From Cruorifilaria tuberocauda (lineage: Eukaryota > Nematoda > Chromadorea > Rhabditida > Onchocercidae), in contig JABVXU010000093.1 in the NCBI GenBank assembly GCA_013365365.1, positions 1 through 64,000 on the forward strand: a stretch of DNA of 64,000 nucleotides. The letters run 5' to 3'. Shown piece by piece: positions 26,425 to 42,880 of the stretch. Each line of letters starts with the position of its first letter. Position 1 is the first letter of the stretch. The translations under genes were made by a program, and so were the position numbers. Below the pieces are notes generated by a model. The model saw only the letters and a program-made list of their open reading frames with translations, was not told the origin of the DNA and made no database searches.

Positions 26425-29400
26425 ATGCGGCTTTCAGTCAGGTTTTGCATTGTAAGTATTATGTCAGAACTGGTTATAGTCTTTGGCCAAACTGTTGATA
26501 TTTTGGACTTAAGAGATATGGAGCAAAAAATACTGTGGTCGTTGTCTGCTAACTGTTTTCAGCATTTATTGAAAGTAAGGATACATTTTACATCTGAATT
26601 TTACATTACTATAGCAAAGATTTTTATAGTATTTAAAATTTGAAATGTTTTAAAATATTTTGATGACTTTGAATATTTGAACTTCCCGCTTTCCTTTGTT
26701 GCAATTACTCTTGAGATAAAATTTTGAAAATTGAACGAATAGGACGATCAACATCTGTTTAGCTTACAATAGTTCGATGAGGCGATAAATAGTGAAGTGA
26801 ATTAGCGTTGATTCAGAAATATTTATGTTAGCAAATACCTTTATGAATTATTCTCAACGGCATATTAATTACACCATTCATTAAAAATCTTCATTTCTAG
26901 GCTAGCGCAGATCGAAATTCCAGTCTTATTTCATTAAATGCATTGAACGCATTTTATCCTACGTTTGGGCATGGCAGATCTAACGAATTTATTACAGACA
27001 GCAGATTTGTTAGTATTATTCTTTACTGTTTCTAAAATCTGAAAAAATATATTTGCAATTTATATTATCAATATTAATAAGCGCTTGCGTAAAGTGGTTT
27101 CTTTCTTTTTCTTCTCCTTCTCTTTAAATTTACTTAGTTCTCAGTAGTTTTTTCATCATATATTTCATTCAGTTGAGTTATTACAGAATAGTTTGAATTT
27201 TTTTGCATTTTGGTATGGTTTGAATAATAGATTTTCTAAGTCTGGAAGTTGAAAGTTTGCATTTTGATTAAAAAGATCGTTTTTTATAGATGTTTCGAAT
27301 GCTGTTCTGCTTCAAATTAGCCAAAGAGGCAGCATTTTCAGCTTCCCAACATCCGACAACTTTCTGCTATCGTTATAATCCAAAACAGTATAAATCTACT
27401 ACACATACTATTTGTATTCCAACATCTTGCTTAGAAGAGCAATATAAGGTATTACCGAATAAAATTAAAGAAATAAAATTTCGTAGTGAATTGGAGAAAT
27501 TTCATAAAACGATAAGGAATTAGACTTAAGTACAAACAACAAGCAAATTGTTGTAATTGAAGAAAAAAGACGGAAAAATTGGACAGAACCATGCAGAAGG
27601 CTTCCATCATTAATTTGCTAATCTCAATTTTTTTCTTATTTTTGAAAGTAATTTGCCGCTTCAAAGTCTAATTAATTTAAAGTTTTGGAATATCTACGAG
27701 AAAGTGTCGGGTACTGGGTTACCGGAAAACCATACTTCACCTTCTGTATGTGTCCATTCTCGTCGTCCATTGCAATGGTACAATAGACCAATTTCTGTCT
27801 TTATCTTTGCTTTCAACACACTTCTATGGCTGATTGTTCTTTTCTCGACTGTTTATCACATTACAAGAGATTCTAAAGTAAAGTATGTTTTTTTTTCGTC
27901 AAATAGTGCAACATTTTTTTCTAGCAAAAAGTAAGAATTTTAAAATTATTGATCTCTTTTGTTCTAATGCAACTAGATTTAATGTAAATGATTTATTATT
28001 CTGAAAGAATAAATTTAAATTTTCGATTTTTCGGATTCCAGAACTATGAAGGAGCAAATTATTCTTGCTTTATCATTGAAGCAAAATATTAACATGATGT
28101 TTAAAATGCCAAAAAATCGTTCAAAAGTCATAACCTGTATGTTCGGCATACGATTCTTAACGATGATTTGGATTATCATTGGTCATATGTTTGCCTTTGT
28201 TGCTGTTCGTTGTTCTAAAGAAATATTGAAGCTCTTACTTGATCTTTCTCATTCGTTTATTGAAATCTGTTATTTAAACATTTTATATTTTGTACATCAT
28301 TTTAACTACTGTAGTTTTTTCCTTTTTAAAATTCATTATTTTCTGAAGGATTTTTGACTGTTTTATTATGGTTGTATATTTAGTATATTTCAGCCATATA
28401 TTGATAACGTTGATGAATATTATCATGATATTGCTGATAATTTTGGCAATCAGTGGATTGCGAACTTTCTACTTTCTGTCGATGTATTTTTGGTTCTTGG
28501 TGGAACAGTGAATGCATATGGGTTTTTTCAAAAATATGACGAAATGGGTAAGTATTATGAAATTCTGAAAAAATTTATGTGAAAAACACACGTTTGAATA
28601 TTGCCGAGAAGAAATCAATTCAGCTACAGTCAATTCAATTCAATCAATTCAATTCAGTTAAATTACGATATCAAAAGTGTGATATATTATGATAAAAGTG
28701 AACAAATTGGTTGATTATTTTTTAAATTGATTTAATTCAGAGATAAAACCAACATGGAAATCTTCAAAGTTTTGGTTAAATTTCTATGTGCATCGAATTA
28801 TCCGCTTGTGGCCAACTTATTGTTACACCATGATATTTATATACTTTCTCACCACTTTACATTACCAAGAATTATGGCCTGAGATTGATCATATCGAGCA
28901 GTGCTCCAAATATTGGTGGCAAAATTTGTTACTCATAGGCAGTTTATTTGAACATCATTGTATGGGTTGGGCATGGTAAGTAATGACAAGTTTCCTGGAA
29001 GTGGTAAATTTTGTAGTGAGAAATCATTGGAAAATTTTTATTATTTGATCAGATTAATGCTTAGATATCTAAGCAAAATCTCAGGATTCACTCTTATTTC
29101 AAATTTCACCAACTATTTGCACTATTTCTACCATCGATTGGCTAGATTGTATGTAAATGTAATTTTATTAATTAATTTTAGGTATATAAGCACTGAATTT
29201 ATTTTTTACTTCTTATCTCCCATATTTCTATTAACGCTTGGTCAAAATAAAAAACGGGGTTATCTGTTATCCATTTTTTGCATAGCTCTATCAGACGCAG
29301 GTCGAATTTTTGTAATGATTGTTCATAATATGCCACCCACACAGCTTGGCTGGAACAGACCTCCTATTTATAATTCCAATTTTATGGAGGTTTGTTTCAT

Positions 29401-30646
29401 TACCTACTTCTAATTTCTCTTATGATATCAGATTCTTATTAAGAATCTTGGAGAACGATTTGCAGAAAAGTGAAGATTGTATTTCGCCTTTTAAAGTAGG
29501 AGTTCCACTCTTCCTCCGCTAGCTCAAGTGAAGAGTACTCCGCTGTTCTGAAGTCATCATGACTTGTTAAATTGTTAAATGTTTCAAATGAATGTTTACC
29601 ATCACAAGGATTGTCATGAAAAGCGGCGACGATGATAAAAACATTATGTACTTTCGGAAGTATAATATGATAACCGTTGCTTTTCGATTATTAGTGACCA
29701 TATGATATTAGAGATACAACCTAAACTGTACTTCTGCAGTGTATTTTTCTTCAAATTTAATCTCTTGTCATTTAAAGCATTTTGTCGTGATGTACATCAA
29801 ACCTCAGTATCGCGCAGCTCCGTATATTATTGGCTTATTGCTTGGTCATCATTTGGCTAAAATCCAAACTAAAAAAGTTTGTAATATGCGATATTCGGGC
29901 ATTTTTGTTATCTGTGGCTGGATTTTTGCCATTTTCCTTACTTTTATCAGTATATACGGTCTCTATCCAATTTTAATTGTAAGTTTTTTGCACATTTGCA
30001 CAAAGATAATCCTATTTATAGAATAAACTGTCGATAGGAATAAAGTAAAATTTGACATAAAAACTGTCAAGTGATATTATTTTAATCAGTTTGATTTTAT
30101 AATTGTAGAATTTGAATTGGAAGCTTTATTATCTATTTTATGGAGCGTTTCATCGTACAACATTTGCTATTGCTATTGCTTGGTTGATTTATGCCTGTCA
30201 TAATGGATATGGCAGTTTCATTAATACAATTCTTAGTTTTAAATTATTTTTGCCACTGTCTATGTTGTGCTACTCAGTAAGATTATTCTATTATATGCGC
30301 AAATTTATGTAACATATGTAAATTGAATTAAAATATTAGAGAAGAGCTGGTTGATTAGATTGAATTAGCTTCTGACAATGATTTTCTTGTTTAACTAAGT
30401 AAGTATGCAATATTTCAGGTTTATCTCAGTCATTTACCTGTGATATTTGCATCTTATCTGTACATAACTTTTCCTTATCATTATGAAACCAAATCTCAAT
30501 TTCTCAATATTGCTCTAATCAATCTATTTCTTGCTTATCTGTTTGGTTTTCAAGCTTCAATGCTTTCCGAATTTCCATTCTTAAATATAGAACGTTCTAT
30601 ACGAAATTATTATCACGAGAAGTTACGAATAACAACCGAGAACTAA
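26425..30646 (+). CDS. NRF-6/OAC-type membrane acyltransferase (acyltransferase 3)
   Basis: Exons 26425-26574, 26901-27008, 27290-27448, an unresolved part within 27449-27647, then 27683-27882, 28042-28204, 28394-28547, 28741-28975, 29182-29389, 29778-29978, 30109-30276 and 30419-30646 encode about 700 residues. An N-terminal signal peptide (MRLSVRFCIVSIM) leads into the secreted NRF cysteine domain with TFCYRY and HTICIPTSC. Around ten membrane segments of the acyltransferase-3 fold follow. GIRFLTMIWIIIGH carries the expected catalytic-type histidine, with further blocks SVDVFLVLGG, VHRIIRLWPTY, YIKPQYRAAPYIIGLLLG and, near the C-terminus, SMLSEFPFLNIER. Nematodes carry many such genes, thought to transfer acyl groups or move lipids across membranes; the substrate here is unknown. 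Between 27449 and 27682 I could not find one splice path that keeps every conserved-looking residue in frame, so a small exon, a 35-base intron or a frameshift may be hidden there. Confidence 0.88.
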
Positions 30647-31320
30647 AACGGGTAATATCAATTTTCCAAGTTATTATCATGTAATTGAAAGCACTCAAAA
30701 TTATCTTTTGAGAAAAGTGTTGTGTCCATCAATATTTAAGTGTGAATTTACAGGCTTGGAAAGATCGATATTTTTAAATGGTCAACCAATAGAATTATCA
30801 GTTATCTCTGTACCAACAATCTTCACATTTCCATTAACATTTCACAATACATTCGGTAAACCGATTGATAAAACGTGTTCTATGTTTTACATGTTTTACA
30901 TTTTTTACATTTCAAAAAAAAATTTTTACATTCCAAGTCTTTCTTAAATCATTGAAATTTATTATTTGAATTCAATCTGATCTCGATCCGAAGAAATTAT
31001 TTAAGGAAGTTGAGCTTTAAAATGTTTACTGTGCCTACCTTCACAAAGAAATTTGGTTTTCATAAAATCGTTTTCATATTCTTCGAGCAGTCATGAAATT
31101 TGCAATCAAAATGCACTTATATCTTTGCTAGGAAGAAATTTAAAGCCATTAAATAGTTTAGGAATGCTGAAAATGGATAAAGAATTAAATAATCTGAGAG
31201 TAAGTAGTACAAGAAGATCAGTTCTAAAAGTAATCTTGATGCTGCTTGCATAACTCTAAAAAGGAAGCACGGAAAAATAAGAAAATAGATCATTCTGAAA
31301 GACTTCAAAAAGCTTTTCTA

Positions 31321-31365
31321 TTAACTAATATTTTGTAGTAATTATTACTATAGAATATTAGTTAA
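31321..31365. repeat. Near-perfect AT-rich palindrome of about 45 bp
   Basis: The stretch reads TTAACTAATATT at its left edge and AATATTAGTTAA at its right edge, with arms of about 22 bases that differ only at two positions, both compatible with G-T pairing. The loop is almost absent. It could extrude as a cruciform or be the relic of a tiny inverted-repeat element. Confidence 0.7.
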
Positions 31366-33097
31366 TTTTGTTTTAGATTATAAATAGGAGAAAAAAGTCA
31401 TTTGGCGATTAATGTGTTGTATAGGTCATTTTAAGAAATTATACGAGAAGTAATAGCATTTGAGCACATTTTCAATCTCATTTTCTGAAAGCGATGTAAA
31501 TAACATTTATAAGTAAATTTGGATGAATGACTCATTTAAACTTTTAAACTTTTACATATGATATCATTCTTCAGTTATATTCTTCAGCTTAATTAATTTT
31601 GATAAATTATAAGAATATTACTCTATTGCTCAGATTAAATATGTTAATTTATAACAGTTATGAATTCCTCGTTAACATATTTTACAAGTAGTATTCTTAT
31701 AAATAAAAAAGTAATCTCTGACCAACAGTACTATTTCAGGAATTTTCAAATATGCTAAATTAGCTGACTGATGGATAAATGCAATGATAGTATAAGTGAA
31801 CTCCAACAGATTGTTATTGTTTGACTTATTCAATCAATCATTAGCTGATTGAAAATCCTACTTCTGTTTAGAAAAACTGAGATTGAAAAGAAGGACTGAA
31901 ATTTTCACTTGATCTCTTCTTCCATCTATTTTCTTCTATCTTCCTTGAACTACCGTTTAAATCTTTATAAATTAAATATTCCGTAGATCCATTGAATCGA
32001 AGAAAAGTAATTTTACTTGCGTATATTTAGTCATTCAATATCAAAAACTCTTTAGGAACTATCCACTTAATGCATTAAAGTTGATTCCTTTGCAAAGATT
32101 TAGTAATTTTAAACTTTTAAAATCAGCAAAATGAGTTAGCAATTTCAGCGATTAATCCAAGACACTTATTTTATAATCGTCATACTTTATCCCTTTGAGG
32201 TTAAAATTGGAATTTTGAAAATAAAGTTAAAAGGGATCTAGAAAAATATTAAGCCATTGATGTTGAAACTCCTTTATCTGAATTAATATCCACTGTACTC
32301 TTTGACGATTTTTAACCGTTATCTATCTCAGTGCTTTTCTGATCGATAAAATGTGAAATATCAGATTTCTGATTCGTAGTTTCACAACAAATACACACAA
32401 ATTTTGTGACTTTTCCTTACGAACTCTTGAACAGATACCCTTTAACAGTTCAGCTTGTTTGGCATTTTTCACTGAGTTACGAGCCAAAGATTGCAGCAGC
32501 AAAAAATGTAAATTATTGCAAAGGAAGTGTAATTTCAAGTTTTTCAATTTTTTTGAATTCTTATCTAAGAAGGCCGATCATCTTGAATTTCGTAGTTATA
32601 GGATATCGCTATATTTGTAGCTCATGAGACTTCATGATAAATTTTATTAAGTATCTTTACTTCTTTGATATTATGCTAGTGAGATACGATAGAATTGAAA
32701 GAAAGAATAAATGAATTTTTTTCGTTTTTCTCTTTTATTCAATAGTTCGCAATTTTCCAATTAAGAATTTTCCTTTAAAATTGAACATTCCTAAAAAAAA
32801 CCACTGTACTAAAAAGACGTTATCTCCCTCTATAAGATATATATTTTCTTGGAGAGAGAAAGATTTCATTAAACTCTTTAAAGGTGAGAAAAATTGTGGG
32901 AGAGAAAATTTTCTAATGAATGAGCAATGCATTAAAGATGATTGCTTTTCCTGTCGGAAATCCGAAGTTAAATAATGCAAATGAAAGAGCTAGTAAATCT
33001 CCAGCGTAATTGATCTTATTAGTTAATGCACATCTGCACATTTTATCTCGTTTACCAATTGATCGGTATCAGTTTTCATTGGTTATCTTCTGTCTCA

Positions 33098-33226
33098 TTC
33101 CACCATTCTTGTCTTTGATCTTATAAAGTCGTCTACGTTATTAAACCAATTTCACAATTCTTGTCTATTTCACAATTCTTGATCTTATAAATACCTCTAC
33201 CTTATTACACTAATTTCGCAATTCTT
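33098..33226 (+). repeat. Duplicated unit of about 62 bp
   Basis: Two adjacent similar units each contain ATTCTTG, GATCTTATAAA, CGTTATTA/CCTTATTA and end in TTTC(A/G)CAATTCTTGTCT. Each holds a TATAAA. The surrounding C/T-rich block could be a degraded solo LTR or similar repeat, but I could not define ends or target-site duplications. Confidence 0.5.
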
Positions 33227-35506
33227 GTCTCGACAGCAATTGTAAGGCAAATCAGCCAACCTATTAACTATCATATTTCAACGCCCAATTCAAATCCTTT
33301 AAAAGGCTGTCTAGTTCTAGTTTTTTCAATCTATATAGAATTCAGTTTACTATCAATCCACTATCAACTCATCGTCTCGACATCTATCTATCCACCCATT
33401 TATACATTTCGATTGTAACTATACTTTCGGTATCATTCGCGAATAAAGTCGATCGTCTAACAACCTTTATCACATCACACGCTTCGCTGAACCAACAACA
33501 GAAGCAATAACGACAAAGAATAACGACAAGAAACTCTCATAAAATACACCTTCACTCGTGCCAAGACCAAGCTCTCCCAAATCACAAACAAGTCATAAAA
33601 ACAAAATCCACAACATTTCCTCTGAACTAATAAAATCAGTGAATTAATGTGCTTATAATTTTCATTTTATTACTTACATTTATTCAAAGCAATGAGGCCT
33701 TCCCTTTTCATTCTTTCTGAATTCTAGCGGAGTGAGATGCAAATTGTTCAATAGCAAAATATCGAAAAGCAATTGTATTAAATCTCAACAAATAAAATTT
33801 ATATTTTGAATTTATATTTTAAAGAAACAAGCATATTTCAGAGTTGTGAATTTTTCCAATATTTTGAATAGTATTTTGATTCTACGAAAATCCTTTTTAC
33901 TGTTAAAATCGGACTAACAACAATGAAAGTTTGCTGACCTATAACTTTCGTAGGACTTACTCTATATTTATTTATGTGATTGGATTGATCATAAATCATC
34001 GCACTGTGGTTTATTGATAGTAATAAAATACAATTTTTCAGCTGTTTTAAAATTGCAAAAAAGACGAATAAATACTGTGAAGAAAATGAAATGCTTTGGT
34101 ATTTTTTGACAACTTCAGTTTAACTTTAAACTAATGGCGGTGTCGTCCGGTGTCATCGGATTTCTTTCATTGTTCTGATTAAAGTCAAATAGAGTTTCTG
34201 AAAAGATTAAAATAAAATTGTATCTAATACTAAACTGTATCAATATTTTGTTGAACTTTTCAAAAATTGTTGATAATGGTAGTGTTAGAAGTGTAATGAT
34301 GCCCCGTTTCATTCTCATCTCTGTTTGTTCTATTTTAATTGAAAAGCTTTTGAATGTTTACTCGAAAACTGAATTTATTTTTTAAGCCGACTTTTTTTGT
34401 TAAAATTACACGAAGGCACACTATGCTAATAGTAAAAAGAATCAATGAAGAATTTTAAGGTCAGAAGGTTAAAGATCATTGTATTTTTATTAATAAAATG
34501 TTGCTTTAAAGTAAACTTCGGAGCAATTTATCTTTGACAAAATGATCTTTAGATTGAAGCATCTATTCTGATCATTTGAGAATTTTTCGGCGGAAGAACA
34601 AAATAATTTGCGGGTAGGAATGTTTGTTTCTCTTGTGCAAAAAGATTCAGGGATAGAGCCGTTAATTATCTGTCACCTCGAAATGAACATTCTTTCAATT
34701 TTCCAAAATTGTGGCACCGGGTCATGTTATCTTGGAGAAATTTCGACACAATAAAATTTAGAACTTTAAATATATGGTTTCAAAGTTATTTACAAACTAC
34801 AAAGCCAGATTATTTGTTCTCTGCAGTATTAATCATATCAGCTGACAAGCAGAACAATTGAAATGTAACTTACTGTTTATTTATCTGTAAATTATTAGAG
34901 AATCAGAGAGAAATATTAGATTTGGCATCACAGACTAATATACAATACACAATATACTTGACTAACCGCTGATACTCAGATCTTAGGCCTGGATGATTAC
35001 AAATAAGAAAGTCATATATTTTATTCTCCAAATCTGTTACTTAGAGTAATTATGCGAAATCATTAGGTGTAAACAAATAAATCGAAAATAAATCGAAGTA
35101 CTAAAATTTTATCAAAATCGATAATATTATTTTCATACTAAAGAAAAACTTTTTCAGCATTCAGTTTTTTGAAATAATTTTTTTTAAACTTCTAAGTTAG
35201 AGATCCAGCTTTCACCTGAAGTTTTATCGTATAAGTGAAATTAGGTCATAGTTTTTAACTGTTTTCTTGGATATTTTATCATAACATTAAAAGTATGCTT
35301 TGGCACGAAACATATTTTGCAATATCAATAATTATGGCCTACCGGAAATAACAAAAATGTGATTTGCGATTGTAATTTTTTGAAAATGATTGAATTCTTT
35401 CTTTAAAAAATCAATTGTCTATAAAATAAAATTATGGATTAGGTTCTTTTCTTCAGATGCATGTCATGTATAAATGCGACATTTCACCCTGTCTGTGACG
35501 TTTCAC

Positions 35507-35513
35507 TATAAAA
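35507..35513 (+). promoter_or_regulatory. Possible TATA box of the neuropeptide gene
   Basis: TATAAAA lies about 94 bases upstream of the neuropeptide ATG at 35607, with a TGACG half-site just before it at about 35496. A second TATAAAT occurs at 35469. Position and motif fit a core promoter, but there is no transcript evidence. Confidence 0.35.
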
Positions 35514-35606
35514 ACTCAGTTTTTTAGCGTTTTATTGGAAAACAATAAATTTTGAAATTGAACTATCAAGGATTTAAATCAGACGATATCTTCAAAAACG
35601 GCACAA

Positions 35607-36666
35607 ATGCAGTGTACTGCGATGACTACAACTGTTTACTTCGCTCTTTGTGTTGGAATGTTTATTTTAACAACATATACAAGAGCCAATGTTATAAATC
35701 AGGACGATGATGAATTCGTACGTTTGTCTTTATTATTTTTCAGGAAATGCGCATTCTTATAGGACCTTTAAATCCATTAGATTATTTGCTATAGGATGGG
35801 CCAAGCATCTTATCTGTTCAAATTTCCTTGCAATTATTTAAAAATTATTATTCTTGACACCAGTATTAAAAAGATAATATTGTTATCATCGAATAGTGCA
35901 GTACTTGTCGTGAATTTTTTGCTTCGGGATTCAATGACAAACTAATTTTGCAATGGAATTTAGATTAGACTAATGTCGCTGATTTGAGCGTAGGTTAATT
36001 TTGGTGGAGATATCTGGTGGACGGATCCGTACAGTAATTTGTGGGTTTGTGGTACAGGAAGATTGAAATGACAGTTTATTTGTAAAACAGCAATGATATG
36101 ACAGAACACAGACTGTGATGTGGAAAACTCTCTGTGGAAACTCTCCCTTCTCTACTATCCTGGGTTTTATATATAAATTTCTGGGAGGAGATTTGTTAAG
36201 AAGGAAATTTGATAAACGTGGTTGTGATTTACAATGATGGAAAATTTGCTTTTGAAGATTTACAATTAATGAAGGGAAGTTTACCTTAGTAAAAATGCTT
36301 TGCATTTTACGAATAATTCATAAAGTATAAATAAAATTTTAGTTCGAGAAATTAAAATTTAGTTTCGAAAAATTCCTCGACAGTACTCTGTTCTCATACA
36401 TAGACCCACAAATTGAAATGATTCTTGATAATATTTCCCATAAACTTGTTCGGTTTTACCAAAATTCTTTTTGCTAGTCGTCCACTGGTTTGTTAATCTG
36501 CCTGAAATTTCAGGCTAACGAAAATACAAAACACTGGCAAGCAGCATTTTTGAGGTCAAGACCGCAATTACGATTTGAACGTGGTTCTCGTTCTCATGCC
36601 AAACCAACATTCATCCGTTTCGGCAAGCGCGACTATGACGCTTATAACCAACCTCAATCTTTTTAA
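35607..36666 (+). CDS. FMRFamide-like neuropeptide precursor (FLP)
   Basis: Two exons, 35607-35717 and 36514-36666, encode about 87 residues, joined in phase 0 across a donor GTACGT and acceptor ATTTCAG. The N-terminus is a clear signal peptide (basic-free start, hydrophobic core YFALCVGMFIL). Near the C-terminus lies KPTFIRFGKR: an RF-glycine amidation signal followed by a dibasic KR cleavage site, giving PTFIRFamide or an N-terminally longer form such as KPTFIRFamide. A short acidic-aromatic tail ends at TAA. PTFIRFamide is the kind of peptide made by C. elegans flp-4, but this precursor holds one copy only, so the orthology is tentative. The product would be secreted from neurons and act through G-protein-coupled receptors. 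Confidence 0.82.
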
Positions 36667-37938
36667 AAACAAATGAATTATTCATGAAGGATCATGAAAT
36701 TATAAAATGACCCGATGCTGCAGCAATTTCACTCATAATTATGAAATTCAATACTAAAATTACCGCGACATCATTCTAATTTGATAATACCGAAGGAAAG
36801 ATTGATTACTTAGTCATAATATTAAGTAAAAGGTCCTTTATCATCATAATGATATATCAACAAAAAATTAATATTTGCAAAGTGATTTTTCTTATTGGTA
36901 TTACAAATAAATTAAAACGCAAATGATAATAGCAAGAATGGTAAAAACAAATCATTAATATTGCATAGCATCAAGATTTCAAGCTTTCAATTCTTTTAAT
37001 TCAACTTATTCAATTCTTTACATTTGCCATTTATACACCAATGAGCTATAAAACCTACTTCTATTACAAGAATCAGGTTCTGCAATTTCTGTTCTACGTG
37101 ATAGTGCTGATGGCTAGCTGATACTAACACCATGTTCTCCACAAACAACGACGTTGTTATCAGTTTCAACCAATATTTAATGCAAGGGCCGGATTTGATA
37201 TTGCTTCCCTTTTTCTCGTGCGATTATCTTTTTCAACGCATACTGCAAATAAGGAGCATATAAAAGCAGGCCACCATTCGACTTCGAAATAATCATTACA
37301 CGTTTACTTTTCTTAAATTTAAAATATGCATTAAAGACGCATGCAAAACAATCTAGCATCACAGATCTGAAGAAACACTTGTCAACATCACCACATCACT
37401 GACTTCGTTTTATCACATTTCAGTTCTCCGCCATTTTTACAACCAACGTTACAGAGCAATTTCAGACAAATATCATTTCAAATAACCTTGCACTTCGAGG
37501 CAATTTACGATGCCGAGAAATTCGCATACATGATTATATAAACCAATAAGATTATCGTTTAATTCGTTAAATGATAATAAATATTTGCAAAACCATAAAA
37601 ACACAAATTTAAAATCCAGAAGCACTATTGTAAAATAAATTCATAGATATTAGAAAGCGGAATATTACGGGATATATGCAATGAGAGGATTTTCCAATTT
37701 AAAATCTTTTTTTTTCATCCAAAATTTGGGAAATGTATAATACGCCTTGTGAATGAAGTAATTGGAAAATAAAACATTTGAATTCTGTCAATTTCAAAAA
37801 AGTCAGTGCAAAATAAATGAACGGTACGGAATAAAGACTAAACTCATTCTTTCAATCCATTTTATCAAGATCCACTACAGAAATTATGAATATTAGTTGT
37901 GACTATTATCAAATAGTGTATCATTATTTTATTTTTCT
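36667..37938. other. Convergent intergenic region
   Basis: Lies between the neuropeptide gene (+) and the lactate dehydrogenase gene (-), so it should hold both 3' untranslated regions. Open frames are short and unrecognised, including one of 61 codons on the minus strand at 37177-37362. Confidence 0.55.
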
Positions 37939-41230
<3,292 letters not shown>

Positions 41231-41231
41231 T

Positions 41232-41240
41232 CTGAAATAG
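41232..41240 (-). promoter_or_regulatory. Predicted trans-splice acceptor of lactate dehydrogenase
   Basis: Minus-strand CTATTTCAG ends one base before the ATG at 41230. No in-phase coding exon lies upstream, so it is best read as a spliced-leader acceptor. Confidence 0.65.
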
Positions 41241-42058
41241 AATTCACATTCACCTTCAATAGCGTATTTAATATGGTTGAATACATATGTTCCAATTTAC
41301 TTATTTCTGGCTGATACTTTTCACATTTAAATAACGCTTTGCGTTCCGAAACCAAGCGATTATGGCACTTTACCAAATTTTGCCCATCTTAATGGTAATT
41401 TAGTGTGGAGAGAAAATAAGTAATGGAATAAGTCCCCAAGATCAGCTTTTAAGCAATGGACAACTTTTCGTTCAAAGTGCAGGACAGTCAACTGATTGGC
41501 AGACTGAAATAAAATACTTCATTCTGTCTTAGTGCATCTAGAAATTCTGTGTACGATTCTGTTTACACCATAAAAAAGTAGTGTGCAATCAGAAATGTAC
41601 GCTGCTTGGAAAAAAGTTTTAAAAATGTCATATGTATCTGGAGAATCTACAAGTTCCCATGACATTAACTCACACATGGACAACTATCATCTCTACACTT
41701 CCAAAGCATTTCGATAACTCTTTACCGCTAGCTGATAACACCTGAATCCCATTAAGGTAAATATACCAAAGAAATGTTAAATTAGAGAGGTGAAAAGAGA
41801 ATCGAAAATTAAAGATGGAGCATATGTTGCTAGAAGAAACTAAGATGCAACTGTGAACTGAAGTTAATTAGCGAATGAAAGCCGTGTATCAGAGAGGAGG
41901 GAGCTTAACGCTACTCAAATGGCCCCTCTGTCAGCATTTCTCAATCAATCTAACCATCCACCGAAGTGTATACACGTCGCAGTCAACAAGTTGCGTACTA
42001 TCTGATGCACTAACTAAGAATTCTGCATCTTTTTTCTCCCTGCTCTCTTTCCTTCGCC

Positions 42059-42075
42059 TTCTCTCTCTCTCTCTC
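42059..42075 (+). repeat. CT dinucleotide repeat
   Basis: Eight tandem CT units in a pyrimidine-rich tract about 0.8 kb upstream of the lactate dehydrogenase start. Length polymorphism is likely. Confidence 0.85.
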
Positions 42076-42859
42076 ATTCGTCATTGCCAACGCAAGAGAA
42101 TTCTCAGGCAGTGATGAAGTCGTTCAAAATCCATTCGTACGTGCTCTTACACGAATGCAACTCAAAGCAACATGCAAGCACTAATCTGATAAGAAAATCG
42201 CGGGAGAGATCGGCCAAGAACTCTTATCAGTTATCAAGAAAAGAAACAGAGAAGCAATTCAAAAACACATGCAAAACAACTATGAAAACAGGAAAAATGT
42301 GCATTGAAAACCTTCCGACTTTTAATAATCTTAACTGCCATCAAGAAAGACTTGCCATGCATTCAAACAAAATTCTGTAATGTGAGCTCCTCAAAAAGTA
42401 CTATTTCAGTCGTAATTGAATCACAGTAACAAATCTCCTCAGAACTTGGCGCATATTCGAAACATGCAGATATAGACTAACCTTACGGATATCAACTGCC
42501 TTACTAACTGTTCTCTCTCTAGAAAAGATAACATCTTTGTCCTGTTGGATTCCGAATATCAAAAGTTACAGTCCTACAAATCGTAAAATCGGAAAAGGCA
42601 TATTAATGCTTATTTATTTCTTACACAGAACCGGTGAAGTTCGTTTTTCAGAGGATGAGGAGATTCAATGTTGACAATGGAAGAGTGTAAAGGAAAGGAA
42701 GTGTTTTTGTTATTCATGGAGAAGAGAAGTAAATTGAGACGTAAAAGGCGACCTGAGGACCAGAAAGAGAGAACTTCCAAGTCAGTCCGTCAGTGCAAAG
42801 CATTCCATGCTCGCAGCCACCATCTTTTGACCACTCTATCTTCCTTTGTCTCCCTTTCC

Positions 42860-42880
42860 CTCTCTCTCTCTCTCTCTCTC
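42860..42880 (+). repeat. CT dinucleotide repeat
   Basis: Ten tandem CT units at the end of a longer pyrimidine-rich tract, about 1.6 kb upstream of lactate dehydrogenase. It resembles the tract at 42059 in context. Confidence 0.85.

Larger units (their letters stand above)
30647..35506. other. Intergenic, no supported gene
   Basis: No exon I can support. Short open frames near 30708-30947 and 31053-31253 have no recognisable motif or splice consistency. The part from about 33000 to 33610 is richer in C and T than its surroundings and contains a duplicated unit (listed separately). An AATAAA-containing stretch near 33441 could be the end of an old repeat. Confidence 0.5.

Noticed and set aside
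35970..36305. 111-codon minus-strand open frame
   Set aside because: It lies inside the intron of the neuropeptide gene on the opposite strand and shows no motif or homology I recognise.
42084..42380. 98-codon plus-strand open frame
   Set aside because: Overlaps a CT-repeat tract upstream of lactate dehydrogenase and has low-complexity, unrecognised content.
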